Positions 9,292 through 18,545 of a stretch of DNA of 64,000 nucleotides are shown here, in pieces. Every line of letters begins with the position of its first letter. The first letter of the stretch is position 1. The notes under the pieces are model-generated. The model was given only the letters and a program-made list of their open reading frames with translations. It did not search any database and was not told the origin of the DNA. The stretch is from PALSA-1316 sp964499365 (GTDB taxonomy: Bacteria > Nitrospirota > Thermodesulfovibrionia > Thermodesulfovibrionales > UBA6898). The stretch lies in NCBI GenBank assembly GCA_964499365.1, contig CAZCKU010000013.1, positions 76,085 to 140,084 on the forward strand. Direction: 5' to 3'. The position numbers and the translations under genes are program-made.

Positions 9292-11871
9292 CTATTTTAC
9301 CTTGCGCTGGAGCGCGACGAGCAGCTGCAGCGCCTCGTCAGGGGTGAGCTTTCCGGCATCGATCTCAGCGAGCTCATCCGCAACCGAATCGCGGGCCGTG
9401 GCAAAGAGGTCCAGCTGGGCCTTCTGCTTTTTCGCCTTCGCCTTTGACACGGCAAATCGCGGCTTGCCGCTCTCGTTCAGCTCTTCCTTCTCAAGGTTGC
9501 TGAGGACCTCCTTGGCACGGGCAAGGATGCTGTCCGGCAGCCCGGCAAGACGGGCGACCTGGATGCCATAGCTCTTGTCGGCCGGCCCCTCCTCGATCTT
9601 GCGCAGAAAGATGATTTCATCGCCCCATTCCCGCACCGAGACATTGAAATTCTTCGCACCTTCTGCCGTCAGCGTCAGTTCAGTCAATTCATTATAGTGG
9701 GTGGCAAAGAGCGTCCTGGCCTTTATCTGCCGGAGGATATGCTCTGCGATTGCCCAGGCGATGCTGATCCCGTCGAAGGTACTGGTGCCCCTGCCGACCT
9801 CGTCCAGGATGATAAGACTTCTGGAGGTGGCGTTATTGATGATGTTGGCCGCCTCGATCATCTCGACCATGAACGTGCTCTGCCCCTTCGCGAGGAAATC
9901 CGAGGCGCCGATACGGGTAAAAATCCTGTCCGCAACCCCGATCGTTGCTGCCGACGCGGGGACGAACCCGCCCATCTGGGCCATCAGGGTAATCAGCGCC
10001 ACCTGCCGCATATACGTGGACTTCCCTGCCATGTTCGGGCCTGTCAGGATGTGGAGGATATCCTCCTTCGTGTCCAGGGCCGTACTGTTCGGTATGAACC
10101 GTTCCCCGGCAAGGACGCGCTCAAGCACCGGATGCCTGCCGTCCTCTATCCGGAGCACGTCGTCCTCCAGGATCACCGGCTTGACATAGTTATAGCGCTT
10201 TGCCGTGACCGCAAGCGACACGAGCAGGTCGATGGCTGCAATGGCCTCAGAGGCGGCAAGGAGTCTGGACGCATCCCGGGCCACAGTCCGGAGGATCTCC
10301 TGGAAGACCTCGTATTCGAGGCCTTTCAGCCGCTCCTCCGAGCCAAGGACCCTGCTCTCGTATTCCTTCAGCTCAGGGGTCACAAAGCGCTCGCTGCTGA
10401 CGAGTGTCTGCTTCCTGATAAAGTCGTCAGGCACGAGTTCGAGGTTCGCCTTCGTCACCTCGATAAAGTAGCCGATGATCTTGTTGTAGCCGATCTTGAG
10501 CGAGGAGATGCCGGTCCGCTTTTTCTCGCGCGACTCAATGTCAGCGATAAGGTCCTTGCCGCGGGTGGAGATGTCGCGGATCGCATCGACGTCGGCATTG
10601 AAGCCTTTCCTGATGATCCCCCCTTCACGGACCGTCGCCGGCGGGCTTTCCGCGATGCCTTTTTCGATAAGCTGCTGGATCGCGCTGAAATCGTCGATCA
10701 TGCCGGCAGCCGTCCGGATGCCCGTTTCCCTGGCCGCAGCCAGAGATTTCCGCATCTTCGGCAGGGTTTCGAGCGATTGGCGGAGCGCGATGAGGTCCCG
10801 CGCGTTTGCCGTACCTGCGGTCACCCTCGTCGCCAGCCGCTCCATGTCCTGGATCTTCCTCAGCGCCGTCCGGAGGTCCTCCAGAAGTTCGAAGTCGCCC
10901 ACCAGGTGCTCGACAGAGTCGAGCCGGCTCCGTATCGCGGCAACGTCGGTCAGCGGCCGCAGGATTGCAGACCGTATGACCCGTCCCCCCATCGGTGTCA
11001 GCGTCTCATCGAGGACCCACAGGAGCGTGCCCTCCCGCGAGCCGTCCCTGAGGTTATGGGTCAGCTCCAGGTTGCGCTGTGTCGAGGCGTCCATGAACAT
11101 ATGCATCGTCTGCTGCACCGCCGTGATCTTCCGGAAGGCGGCCGCCGACTTCTGCGTCTCCTCGACATAGAGGATAAGGGCCCCTGCCGCGGCTATGGCT
11201 GCCGGCATTCCCTCGCAGCCGTAACCCTCGAGAGACGAGACCCTGAAATGGCGCAGCAGGGCACGATAGGCGTCCATGGAATCGTAATGCGCATCGTCGA
11301 TCCCCGAAATGAAATAACCGGGAAAGACCTCCCGGTAGTGGATATTCTCCCTGACGCTCTCCGGCAGAAGGACCTCCCGGGGCTCAAACCTGCTCACCTC
11401 GTCCTCGATGTTCTTTTCTGTTTCGAAAACAACGAACTCGCCGGTCGATATGTCGGCCGCAGCCACCCCGTGCACGCTGCCGGAGGGGAATATGCTCACG
11501 ATAAAATTGTTTTCCTTCGGATTTTCAGGGACATGCGTCCCCGGGGTGACCACCCGGACCACCTCCCGGGCAACAATGCCCTTCGCCTCCTTCGGGTCTT
11601 CCATCTGCTCGCAGAGAGCGACTTTATGGCCGGCCCGTATCAGCTTCGTTATGTACGACTCGGCCGCAAAAAAGGGCACGCCGCACATCGGGATCGGGTT
11701 GTCGCTCGTCTTTTCGCGGGTCGTCAGCGCAATCTGCAGAATGCGGGAGGCCATTTCCGCGTCAGCGCCGAACATCTCATAGAAATCTCCGAGCCGGAAG
11801 AGCACAATGGCGTCCTGATGCTGTTCCTTGATGCTGAAATACTGTTTCATCAACGGGGTAAGTTCTGTCAT
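9292..11871 (-). CDS. mutS: DNA mismatch repair protein MutS
   Basis: 859 aa from the ATG at 11871 (MTELTPLMKQYF). A 12-codon longer frame starts at a TTG and is unlikely. Mismatch-recognition Phe30 and Glu32 sit in GDFYEMF. The ATPase domain has Walker A GPNMAGKST, Walker B IILDEVGRGTST and ATHYNEL. The C-terminal tail (LTPDEALQLLVAL) matches the tetramerisation/MutL region of full-length MutS1. MutS binds mispaired bases and recruits MutL. It is divergent from the yceD operon. Confidence 0.97.
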   Translation of the reverse strand: MTELTPLMKQYFSIKEQHQDAIVLFRLGDFYEMFGADAEMASRILQIALTTREKTSDNPIPMCGVPFFAAESYITKLIRAGHKVALCEQMEDPKEAKGIVAREVVRVVTPGTHVPENPKENNFIVSIFPSGSVHGVAAADISTGEFVVFETEKNIEDEVSRFEPREVLLPESVRENIHYREVFPGYFISGIDDAHYDSMDAYRALLRHFRVSSLEGYGCEGMPAAIAAAGALILYVEETQKSAAAFRKITAVQQTMHMFMDASTQRNLELTHNLRDGSREGTLLWVLDETLTPMGGRVIRSAILRPLTDVAAIRSRLDSVEHLVGDFELLEDLRTALRKIQDMERLATRVTAGTANARDLIALRQSLETLPKMRKSLAAARETGIRTAAGMIDDFSAIQQLIEKGIAESPPATVREGGIIRKGFNADVDAIRDISTRGKDLIADIESREKKRTGISSLKIGYNKIIGYFIEVTKANLELVPDDFIRKQTLVSSERFVTPELKEYESRVLGSEERLKGLEYEVFQEILRTVARDASRLLAASEAIAAIDLLVSLAVTAKRYNYVKPVILEDDVLRIEDGRHPVLERVLAGERFIPNSTALDTKEDILHILTGPNMAGKSTYMRQVALITLMAQMGGFVPASAATIGVADRIFTRIGASDFLAKGQSTFMVEMIEAANIINNATSRSLIILDEVGRGTSTFDGISIAWAIAEHILRQIKARTLFATHYNELTELTLTAEGAKNFNVSVREWGDEIIFLRKIEEGPADKSYGIQVARLAGLPDSILARAKEVLSNLEKEELNESGKPRFAVSKAKAKKQKAQLDLFATARDSVADELAEIDAGKLTPDEALQLLVALQRKVK

Positions 11872-11955
11872 GCAGATATTAAATAATAACCGGACATGAA
11901 AGTTCAATCTCTAAAAGAACAGAATGCCGCTCGCCGGTGCCGAACGGTATGTTTC

Positions 11956-11985
11956 TTGACTTATTCTCGAAAATTTCTTTATAAT
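11956..11985 (+). promoter_or_regulatory. Sigma-70 promoter of the yceD-rpmF-plsX-fabH operon
   Basis: A near-consensus -35 TTGACT (11956-11961) and a perfect -10 TATAAT (11980-11985) are separated by 18 bases. The predicted start site near 11992 gives a leader of about 20 nt to the yceD ATG at 12011. Confidence 0.8.
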
Positions 11986-12010
11986 TCTATGGTTATTGTG
12001 CAGGCGTATT

Positions 12011-12532
12011 ATGAAGATTCTGATTGCAGATATCCCGGAAGAAGGGCTCATTGTTGACCTTGAAGAACGGCTGACCCCTGATGACGGGTCAGTGGTCGCT
12101 CCGGTCGTGTCGCATCTTGAGCTGATGAAGACCGGGACCGAGGTGATGATCAACGGAGACCTCCGTACCGAAGTCGCCCTTGAGTGCAGCAGATGCCTTC
12201 AGCCGTTCACACGCACGCTGGACATCCCGGTGAACGTGGTCTACCACCCCGCTGAAGAAGTTTCAGGGGAAGGCCAGATCGCCCGGCACGCGCTCAGCAC
12301 GGATGAGATGGATATGGGTTTTTACCGCGACGGCGAGCTGGATCTGAGGGAACTGCTCAGTGAGCAGATCGTGCTGGATTCCCAGATGAAACCACTCTGC
12401 AGCGAGTCCTGCAAGGGGATCTGCCCGCACTGCGGTACAGACCTCAACAAGGAGAACTGCACCTGCAATAACGAAACGGTTGACCCAAGGCTTGAAGTCC
12501 TTAAGAAATATTTTGAGAAGAGAAAGGAGTAG
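12011..12532 (+). CDS. yceD: YceD/DUF177 family protein
   Basis: 173 aa. The DUF177 signature is present: LECSRCLQPF (Cys59, Cys62) and a C-terminal Cys cluster (CSESCKGICPHCG, then CTC) that could bind metal. Family members are linked to 23S rRNA/ribosome assembly and almost always precede rpmF, as here. The ATG at 12011 was preferred over an upstream in-frame TTG (11996), which lies almost at the predicted transcription start. Confidence 0.9.
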   Translation: MKILIADIPEEGLIVDLEERLTPDDGSVVAPVVSHLELMKTGTEVMINGDLRTEVALECSRCLQPFTRTLDIPVNVVYHPAEEVSGEGQIARHALSTDEMDMGFYRDGELDLRELLSEQIVLDSQMKPLCSESCKGICPHCGTDLNKENCTCNNETVDPRLEVLKKYFEKRKE

Positions 12533-12535
12533 ACA

Positions 12536-12718
12536 TTGGCAAATCCAACAAGCAGACATTCAAAGGCACGCAGAGACAAGAGGAGGGCCAACTGGAAAGG
12601 CGAATCCCCGAACCTCGGCGTCTGCCCGGAATGCAAAGAAATGAAACAGCCTCACCGGGCATGCCCGAGCTGCGGCACGTACAACGGGAACAAAGTACTC
12701 GAGATCGTCGAAAAATAG
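12536..12718 (+). CDS. rpmF: 50S ribosomal protein L32
   Basis: 60 aa, with the basic N-terminus (RHSKARRDKRRANWK) and two Cys pairs (CPEC, CPSC) of the zinc-binding form of L32. It begins with TTG, not ATG; AAGGAG a few bases upstream supports this start. It is 3 bases downstream of yceD. Confidence 0.97.
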   Translation: MANPTSRHSKARRDKRRANWKGESPNLGVCPECKEMKQPHRACPSCGTYNGNKVLEIVEK

Positions 12719-12721
12719 ACA

Positions 12722-13747
12722 ATGCTCATCGCTCTTGACGCTATGGGGGGTGATTATGCTCCGACCATCAATATCGAAGGAGCACTCGATACCGTCAATG
12801 AGCAGAACGACATAAACGTCATACTCGTCGGGAATGAACCGCTGATCCGCCAGGAACTGCGGGGAAAGCGGTTCGATCCTGACCGTCTTACGATACGTCA
12901 CGCGTCGCAGGTCATCGAGATGCATGACGCCCCTTCGTCGGCAATCAGAAAAAAGAAAGACTCGTCGATCAGGGTCGGCATCGATCTGGTCAAGGCCGGG
13001 GCGGCTGACGCCTTTGTCAGCGCCGGGCACTCCGGCGTCGTCATGGCGACATCCCTGCTGCTGCTCGGGACGTCAAAGGGCGTGGACCGGCCTGCAATCG
13101 CCACCCTGATGCCGACGCTGAAAGACCCGTTTATCCTCCTCGATGTCGGTGCCAACGTCGACTGCAAGCCCGAGAACCTGCTCCAGTTCGGCCTTATGGG
13201 CAACACCTACTGCCAACTTGTCCTCGGCCGGAGCAAACCGAAAGTGGCGCTGCTCAGCATCGGCGAAGAAGACACCAAAGGGAACGAACTGACCAAGGAG
13301 GCCTTCAAACTCCTGAAGAACACCTCCCTGAATTTTATCGGTAACGTCGAAGGAAAAGACCTGTTCACCGGCAAGGCGGACGTTATCCTGTGCGACGGCT
13401 TCATCGGCAATATCGCCCTGAAGGTGAGCGAGGGCCTTGCCGAGGCGATTCTCAAGATGCTGAAACAGGAGATAACCTCAGGGTCGGCCGGAAGACTGGG
13501 ATACCTCATGCTGAAGCCTGCCTTCAGAAACTTCAAAAAACGGACGGATTACGACGAATACGGCGGGGCACCGCTCCTGGGCATCAACGGCGCCTCGATC
13601 ATCAGCCATGGCAGGTCGACCTCCAAGGCGATTAAAAACGCCCTGAGAGTCGCCGAAGACTATTCCCGCAAGCGAGTCTACGAGGCTATTGCGCAGGCCA
13701 TTGAGGCCACGCCAACCGTCTCTCCGGCAGCTCCGGTGGTCCAGTAG
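12722..13747 (+). CDS. plsX: Phosphate acyltransferase PlsX
   Basis: 341 aa. PlsX makes acyl-phosphate from acyl-ACP for phospholipid synthesis. The family N-terminus is clear (MLIALDAMGGDYAP), as are GHSGVVMA, LLDVGAN, LLSIGEED, DVILCDGFIGNI and the closing GGAPLLGINGASIISHGRS. It starts 3 bases after rpmF and ends 3 bases before fabH, the classic lipid-ribosome operon. Confidence 0.97.
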   Translation: MLIALDAMGGDYAPTINIEGALDTVNEQNDINVILVGNEPLIRQELRGKRFDPDRLTIRHASQVIEMHDAPSSAIRKKKDSSIRVGIDLVKAGAADAFVSAGHSGVVMATSLLLLGTSKGVDRPAIATLMPTLKDPFILLDVGANVDCKPENLLQFGLMGNTYCQLVLGRSKPKVALLSIGEEDTKGNELTKEAFKLLKNTSLNFIGNVEGKDLFTGKADVILCDGFIGNIALKVSEGLAEAILKMLKQEITSGSAGRLGYLMLKPAFRNFKKRTDYDEYGGAPLLGINGASIISHGRSTSKAIKNALRVAEDYSRKRVYEAIAQAIEATPTVSPAAPVVQ

Positions 13748-13750
13748 ATA

Positions 13751-14731
13751 ATGCTCAGGGCCAGGATTATTGCAACGGGGTCCTTCGTCCCGGAGAATGT
13801 CGTCACCAACCAGGACCTTGAAAATATCGTCGATACGACGGACGACTGGATCACTGACCGGACAGGCATAAAAGAACGCAGGATCGTCAACGACTGTCAG
13901 GCAGCCTCTGACCTGGCGTATGAAGCCTCCATGGCCGCTCTGAAAAAGGCCCAGCTCAAGCCGAAGGACATCGACCTGATCATTGTTGCAACGGTCACCG
14001 GCGATATGCCGTTTCCGTCGACCGCCTGCCTGCTCCAGGCAAAGCTCGGCGCAAAGAATGCCGCGGCCTTTGACCTTGGCGCGGCCTGTTCCGGTTTTAT
14101 TTACAGCCTCCACGTGGCCAGCGGCCTGATAAAATCGGGCATGCACCAGAGGGTCCTTGTGGTCGGTGCGGAAGTCCTCTCGAAGTTCACCGACTGGCAG
14201 GACCGGTCCACCTGCATCCTCTTTGGTGACGGGGCCGGGGCGGTGATTCTGGAACCGACCAGGGAAAAACACGGAATCTGGTCAACGCATATCTATTCGG
14301 ACGGTAACCTTTCTGACCTGATCATGCTCCCGGGCGGGGGCTCTCACGCGGCCTGCTCCAGGGAAACCATCCTGAAGAGGCTGCATACCATCAAGATGAA
14401 GGGCAACGAGACTTTCAAGGTCGCAGTCAGGACGCTCGAAGAACTCGCGGCCGCCACCCTCGAGGAAAACAGGCTGGATCCCGCTCAGCTCTCCCTGCTG
14501 ATACCGCACCAGGCGAACCTGAGAATCATACAGGCTACCGCCAAGAGACTGGGACTGTCGATGGACAAGGTATTTCTGAACATCCAGAAATATGGAAACA
14601 CCTCTGCGGCATCGGTGCCGATAGCCCTGGACGAAGCGGTCTCGTCCGGCAGGGTCAATGAGGGGGAGTATATCCTCCTTGAGGCCTTCGGCGGCGGCCT
14701 CACCTGGGCATCGGCGCTGGTTCGCTGGTAG
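13751..14731 (+). CDS. fabH: Beta-ketoacyl-ACP synthase III
   Basis: 326 aa, starting fatty-acid elongation by condensing acetyl-CoA with malonyl-ACP. The Cys-His-Asn triad is present: Cys113 (GAACSGFIYS), His253 (IPHQANLRI) and Asn283 (YGNTSAASVP). It is the last gene of its operon here; fabD, fabG and acpP are not found downstream. It converges with the VTT-family gene, with 13 bases between stop codons. Confidence 0.97.
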   Translation: MLRARIIATGSFVPENVVTNQDLENIVDTTDDWITDRTGIKERRIVNDCQAASDLAYEASMAALKKAQLKPKDIDLIIVATVTGDMPFPSTACLLQAKLGAKNAAAFDLGAACSGFIYSLHVASGLIKSGMHQRVLVVGAEVLSKFTDWQDRSTCILFGDGAGAVILEPTREKHGIWSTHIYSDGNLSDLIMLPGGGSHAACSRETILKRLHTIKMKGNETFKVAVRTLEELAAATLEENRLDPAQLSLLIPHQANLRIIQATAKRLGLSMDKVFLNIQKYGNTSAASVPIALDEAVSSGRVNEGEYILLEAFGGGLTWASALVRW

Positions 14732-14744
14732 CCCCGCTCCCTGC

Positions 14745-15380
14745 CTAACGATCCCTGCCCGAGGCCTTCCTGTCCCGCGCAGCCTTGTTCGTGTTTCTTC
14801 TGGATGTCACATGCCAGGCCCTGAAAAGTCTCTCCAGCTTTTCCTTGTAGACAAGCGAGAAAAAAATAATGACGATAGCGACGGCCAGCAGCACCGAGAA
14901 CCGGTAATACTGCTGATGCCGGATAAAATTCCCTCCGAGCGTCAACAGCCCGGTGCCCGCAAATCTTCCGATGGTGCTGATCAGCAGAAACTCCTTCGTC
15001 GTGAGATGTCCGAGGCCGAGGATATAGCAGAGCAGGTCCTTCGGTGTCCCGGGTATCAGGAAGAGGAGGAAAACGAGAAAGGCGCCTTTATGGTGGAGCA
15101 GGTAGTCGTACTTCGCCATCGTCTTCTGGCTGACGAACTTCTCGACAAAAGGCCGGCCGAAGACCTTCGACAGCCAGAAGGCTATGAAGGAACCGATTGT
15201 CAGGCCGATGGTGGACAGCAGGATGCCGAGGGCCGGCCCGTACAGAAAACCGCCGAGGAAGCCGGTAACCTCACCCGGTATGGGAGCCGCAACTACCTGG
15301 AGGACCTGCAGGACGATAAAACCCAGGAATGACAGCGGACCGAGCGAATCAAGAAAAGAAAGTATCCGCTCCCTGTCCAT
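14745..15380 (-). CDS. VTT/TVP38 (DedA-like) family membrane protein, N-terminus unclear
   Basis: 211 aa from the first ordinary start codon. The SNARE-associated/VTT core is seen: PGEVTGFLGGFLYG, GSFIAFWLSKVFGR and FLIPGTPKDLLCYILG with its re-entrant loop Pro/Gly residues, plus about four membrane segments. Family members are linked to lipid scrambling and membrane homeostasis. The same frame stays open upstream to about 15497 and there encodes KKKGSLVW followed by a typical first membrane helix (KLAVLVLFLAFVFLLY), but with no ATG, GTG or TTG. Either a rare start codon is used, or a one-base error separates this region from a GTG at 15504. The real protein probably extends to about 15.5 kb. 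Confidence 0.8.
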   Translation of the reverse strand: MDRERILSFLDSLGPLSFLGFIVLQVLQVVAAPIPGEVTGFLGGFLYGPALGILLSTIGLTIGSFIAFWLSKVFGRPFVEKFVSQKTMAKYDYLLHHKGAFLVFLLFLIPGTPKDLLCYILGLGHLTTKEFLLISTIGRFAGTGLLTLGGNFIRHQQYYRFSVLLAVAIVIIFFSLVYKEKLERLFRAWHVTSRRNTNKAARDRKASGRDR

Positions 15381-15493
15381 GAAAAAATGGAACGCACCGG
15401 TCCTGTAGAGGAGAAAAACAAACGCAAGGAACAGGACCAGGACAGCCAGCTTGATCCATACTAGGCTGCCCTTCTTCTTAAACGTCGGCGTGA

Positions 15494-16276
15494 CTATTTT
15501 TCACTCTTTTCGGCTGATTTCTCGAGAAACGGCTTCAGCAGGTCGATCGGCACCGGGAAGATGATCGTCGAGTTCTTCTCGGTCGCGATCTCCGTGAGGG
15601 TCTGAAGAAAACGCAGCTGCAGCGCACCGCTTTCCGTCGAGATGATCTTCGCGGCGTCGGCAAGCTTCTGCGAGGCCTGGAATTCTCCTTCCGCGTGGAT
15701 CACCTTCGCCCTTCTTTCCCTCTCTGCCTCGGCCTGGCGCGCGATCGCCCGCATCATCTCCGCAGGCAGGTCGACGTTCTTGACCTCGACCGATGTCACC
15801 TTGATGCCCCAGGGCTCGGTCTGAAAATCGATCACCTTCTGGAGGGCCGCGTTTACTTCATCGCGCTTCGACAGAAGGTCATCCAGCTGGCTCTGGCCAA
15901 GGGTGCTCCGCAGGGTCGTCTGCGCGATCTGGGAGGTAGCATAATAGAAATCCTCCACCTCGGTTATGGCCTTGATAGGATCTATTACCCTGAAGTAAAC
16001 GACCGCGTTGACCTTGACCGTTATATTGTCCCTGGTGATGATGTCCTGGGGAGGCACATCCATCGTCACGGTCCTGAGGCCTACCCTGACGAGCTTGTCT
16101 ATGCCCAGGGGAAGGATAATGACGATGCCCGGCCCCTTTATCGGAATGATCCTGCCGAGCCGGAAGACAACACCTCTTTCATATTCCTTTAATATCTTGA
16201 TGGCACTCCAGAAGAAATAAAAGACAAAGAAAATAACGATCAAGAGACCAAGCCCTACAGGTGGTATTCCCGGCAT
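15494..16276 (-). CDS. Slipin (stomatin-like SPFH protein)
   Basis: 260 aa from an ATG at 16276, preceded by GGAGGT with good spacing. It has an N-terminal hydrophobic anchor (about residues 5-24), then the SPFH/prohibitin domain (EYERGVVFRLGRI, VPPQDIITRDNITVKV) and a C-terminal helical region with AEAERERRAKVI. Slipins form membrane-associated oligomers; the adjacent NfeD protein is their usual partner, and in archaea the NfeD protease cleaves the slipin. About 17 bases separate it from nfeD. Confidence 0.93.
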   Translation of the reverse strand: MPGIPPVGLGLLIVIFFVFYFFWSAIKILKEYERGVVFRLGRIIPIKGPGIVIILPLGIDKLVRVGLRTVTMDVPPQDIITRDNITVKVNAVVYFRVIDPIKAITEVEDFYYATSQIAQTTLRSTLGQSQLDDLLSKRDEVNAALQKVIDFQTEPWGIKVTSVEVKNVDLPAEMMRAIARQAEAERERRAKVIHAEGEFQASQKLADAAKIISTESGALQLRFLQTLTEIATEKNSTIIFPVPIDLLKPFLEKSAEKSEK

Positions 16277-16292
16277 AATAACCTCCAAGCTG

Positions 16293-17600
16293 TTATGTAT
16301 TCCCTTCAGTAAGCCTCCGGACCTTCAGCCGCAGCCCGGTTACACTCCCGACCACGACCCTCTCCCCGCGGCGGATGGGTTCGTCGGCATACGCCGACCA
16401 CAATTCACCATGTAATGATACCATACCCTCGTCTCTGTTAATATCGGTATGCGCAGCGCCTTCAACGCCGATGAGGCCTTCCGCCCCGGTCGTCGGCTGC
16501 CGCCTCGCAGCCCTGATCACCAGTCTCACCACCACGATAAAGAAAAGCGCCGTCGCGGCAACGGAGGGCAGCACCACCCAGAGCGACAGCCTGATGACCG
16601 ACCCGGGAGTCTCGAAGAGCATGAGGGAGCCGATCGTCATCGCCACAATGCCGCCGATCGCCAGCAGTCCGTGGGATATGACCTTCACCTCAAGGATGAA
16701 GAGACCGACGGCCAGGAGGATCAGCATGAAGCCGGCATAGTTCACCGGCAGGGTCTGAAAGGCGTAAAAGGCAAGGATGAGACTGATCCCCCCGACAACG
16801 CCCGGGAAGATCGCTCCGGGATTGCTGAGTTCAAAAAACAGGCCGTAAAACCCGAGGAGCATCAGCATATAGGCCACATTCGGATCGGTGATAAAGGCCA
16901 GGATCTTCAACCGGAGGCCCCCTTCCACCCTCACCACTTCAGCACCTGCCGTTCTCAGTCTCTTCTCTCCGACGGCAGTCCTGACGGTCCGTCCGTCTAT
17001 GTCCGCAAGCAGAGATCTCAGGTCACGGCTTATCAGGTCTATCACCTTACCGCTGAGTGCCTCCGTCTCGGTAATCGAAACGCTTTTTCTGACAGCCTCC
17101 GCCGCCCATTTTGCATTTCTCCCCCGCTCCTCAGCAATCGACTGCAGATATGCCGCTGCGTCATTCTCCGCCTTTTCCGAGACGGTCTTGTCCATCTTCC
17201 CGCCGACGGCAACGGGATGTGCCGCCCCGATATTTGTACCCGGCGACATGGCGGCGATATGGGCCGCCATCGCAACGAAGACCCCTGCGGACGCAGCACG
17301 GGCGCCGGCCGGTGAGACAAAGACAGCCACCGGGACCTCGCTCCCCATGATATCCCTCACCATGCTCCGCATCGAGGTATCGAGGCCTCCCGGCGTATCG
17401 AGCCCGACCACCAGGAGCTCAGCGCCCGAAGCGCCTGCCTTCGTGATCCCCGTCTTCAGAAACTCTGCAGCGGCAGGCCCGATCGCCCCCCTGATCTCCA
17501 TGACGACGACCTTCGGTGGCGAGTCCGCAGCATAGCCGTCCGGACAGCTCAGGAAGAGCAGCGCTGCAAGGAGAAAGATCCTGTTCATCAGTCGTCTCAT
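16293..17600 (-). CDS. NfeD-type membrane serine protease (slipin partner)
   Basis: 435 aa, long-form NfeD. A signal peptide (residues about 5-25) leads into a ClpP-class protease domain with the nucleophile Ser104 in GARAASAGVF and a likely catalytic Lys at 143 (SEKAENDAAAYL). Four to five membrane segments follow (about 230-360), then a C-terminal OB-fold domain (GEGLIGVEG-type region, LRLKVRRL). It acts in the envelope on slipin or other membrane proteins. Two close start candidates exist (MRRLMNRIF). A TATAAT lies about 10 bases before the first, so a very short leader is possible. Confidence 0.93.
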   Translation of the reverse strand: MRRLMNRIFLLAALLFLSCPDGYAADSPPKVVVMEIRGAIGPAAAEFLKTGITKAGASGAELLVVGLDTPGGLDTSMRSMVRDIMGSEVPVAVFVSPAGARAASAGVFVAMAAHIAAMSPGTNIGAAHPVAVGGKMDKTVSEKAENDAAAYLQSIAEERGRNAKWAAEAVRKSVSITETEALSGKVIDLISRDLRSLLADIDGRTVRTAVGEKRLRTAGAEVVRVEGGLRLKILAFITDPNVAYMLMLLGFYGLFFELSNPGAIFPGVVGGISLILAFYAFQTLPVNYAGFMLILLAVGLFILEVKVISHGLLAIGGIVAMTIGSLMLFETPGSVIRLSLWVVLPSVAATALFFIVVVRLVIRAARRQPTTGAEGLIGVEGAAHTDINRDEGMVSLHGELWSAYADEPIRRGERVVVGSVTGLRLKVRRLTEGNT

Positions 17601-17735
17601 CTCCTGCTATTATACCCCAATTGGTTTTGCATACCTAACCGGGACTATGCCGGCGGCCTGAGACAAAGATCCTGGAACTGCATTGCGTCGGGGACGTATC
17701 CTCCCTTTGGCGAAGACAGCGGGGGATAAGAAGAA

Positions 17736-17777
17736 TAAAAAAGGATTCAGGCGGCAATCAACCTGAATCCTTTTTTT
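17736..17777. terminator. Bidirectional rho-independent terminator
   Basis: The arms GGATTCAGG (about 17743-17751) and CCTGAATCC (17762-17770) form a stem around a 10-base loop, with an A run on the left and seven T on the right. It lies directly 3' of tRNA-Asn and would stop that transcript on the minus strand. Confidence 0.85.
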
Positions 17778-17780
17778 ATA

Positions 17781-17856
17781 TGGCTCCCGAGGCAGGATTC
17801 GAACCTGCGACAGGGTGATTAACAGTCACCTGCTCTGCCAGCTGAGCTACCCGGGA
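17781..17856 (-). tRNA. tRNA-Asn (GTT)
   Basis: 76 nt including encoded CCA. The minus strand begins TCCCGGGTAGCTCAGC; the anticodon loop is CTGTTAA, giving anticodon GTT. The T arm is GCAGGTTCGAATCCTGC, and the 7-bp acceptor stem TCCCGGG pairs with CTCGGGA, with one G-U pair. Confidence 0.97.
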
Positions 17857-17898
17857 ATAGAACGCTGTGCTACCTGCTGTTCTACATCACAGCTTCTT

Positions 17899-17928
17899 TT
17901 TATATCAAATATGGCAGAACTTTGTCAA
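17899..17928 (-). promoter_or_regulatory. Sigma-70 promoter of tRNA-Asn
   Basis: On the minus strand a perfect -35 TTGACA (17928-17923), an 18-base spacer and -10 TATAAA (17904-17899) lie about 40 bases upstream of the mature 5' end of tRNA-Asn. Confidence 0.75.
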
Positions 17929-18010
17929 TTTTTCGGGAATAGAGTGCGTTGCATCAACAAACCGGACCTGACCGGGGAGAGTCTCATGGCCGGCGTCAGC
18001 TGCACCGGTG

Positions 18011-18361
18011 TCAGGTGCCGATCAAATTGTTTATGGTCCTCACGATATCCCCGACCGTAAAGGGCTTGAATACAATGTCATCAAACAGATCATACGGGAC
18101 CTCGGCATACGGGACGCTGCCGGTAACGAGAACAACCTTGATGCGCCGGTCCAATCTTCTGATCTGCCTGCATAACTGGATCCCATCCATGCGCGGCATG
18201 ATGCAGTCCGTCATGACCAGGTCCATGCCCGCAACCCTGGCAAGCGCGTCCACCCCGTCCGTTGCCGTAAATATTTCACACGTCGGATGTGTATAATTCA
18301 GCGTCGTCTTCAGAAACTCCCTGACATGCGCCTCATCATCAACGATCAATATCTTTGCCAT
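18011..18361 (-). CDS. Single-domain (CheY-like) response regulator
   Basis: 116 aa containing only a receiver domain: acidic pocket Asp8/Asp9 (LIVDDE), phospho-acceptor Asp52 (VMTDCIMPRMDG), the conserved Thr80 (LVTGS) and Lys99 (VFKPF). With no output domain it must act by protein contact. No kinase gene adjoins it. GAGGAG lies upstream of the ATG. Confidence 0.93.
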   Translation of the reverse strand: MAKILIVDDEAHVREFLKTTLNYTHPTCEIFTATDGVDALARVAGMDLVMTDCIMPRMDGIQLCRQIRRLDRRIKVVLVTGSVPYAEVPYDLFDDIVFKPFTVGDIVRTINNLIGT

Positions 18362-18410
18362 AGTATCCCTACTCCTCTTGCCGCAGCACCGTGCAACGCC
18401 TTATACCTGC

Positions 18411-18439
18411 ACTATACCTCATCCTGCCGTACGGCGCAA
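18411..18439 (-). promoter_or_regulatory. Probable promoter of the response regulator
   Basis: On the minus strand, -35 TTGCGC (18439-18434), a 17-base spacer and -10 TATAGT (18416-18411) are placed about 50 bases before the regulator ATG. Confidence 0.55.
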
Positions 18440-18545
18440 CAGCCGGGGTCTTCGCATCTGACCCCTCTTTATATTATAGTACACCTATGCGCGGAACAGA
18501 CGTCCGGACAGCCCCCGATCTCCTGCAGAAGCCTTATCCCGGCAC

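Noticed and set aside
9697..11886. 729-codon open frame on the plus strand opposite mutS
   Set aside because: It is the antisense shadow of mutS in GC-rich DNA: Arg/Pro/His/Asp-rich, no family motif and no ribosome site.
12536..13030. Minus-strand frames opposite rpmF and plsX
   Set aside because: Shadows of highly conserved plus-strand genes in an operon with a clear promoter.
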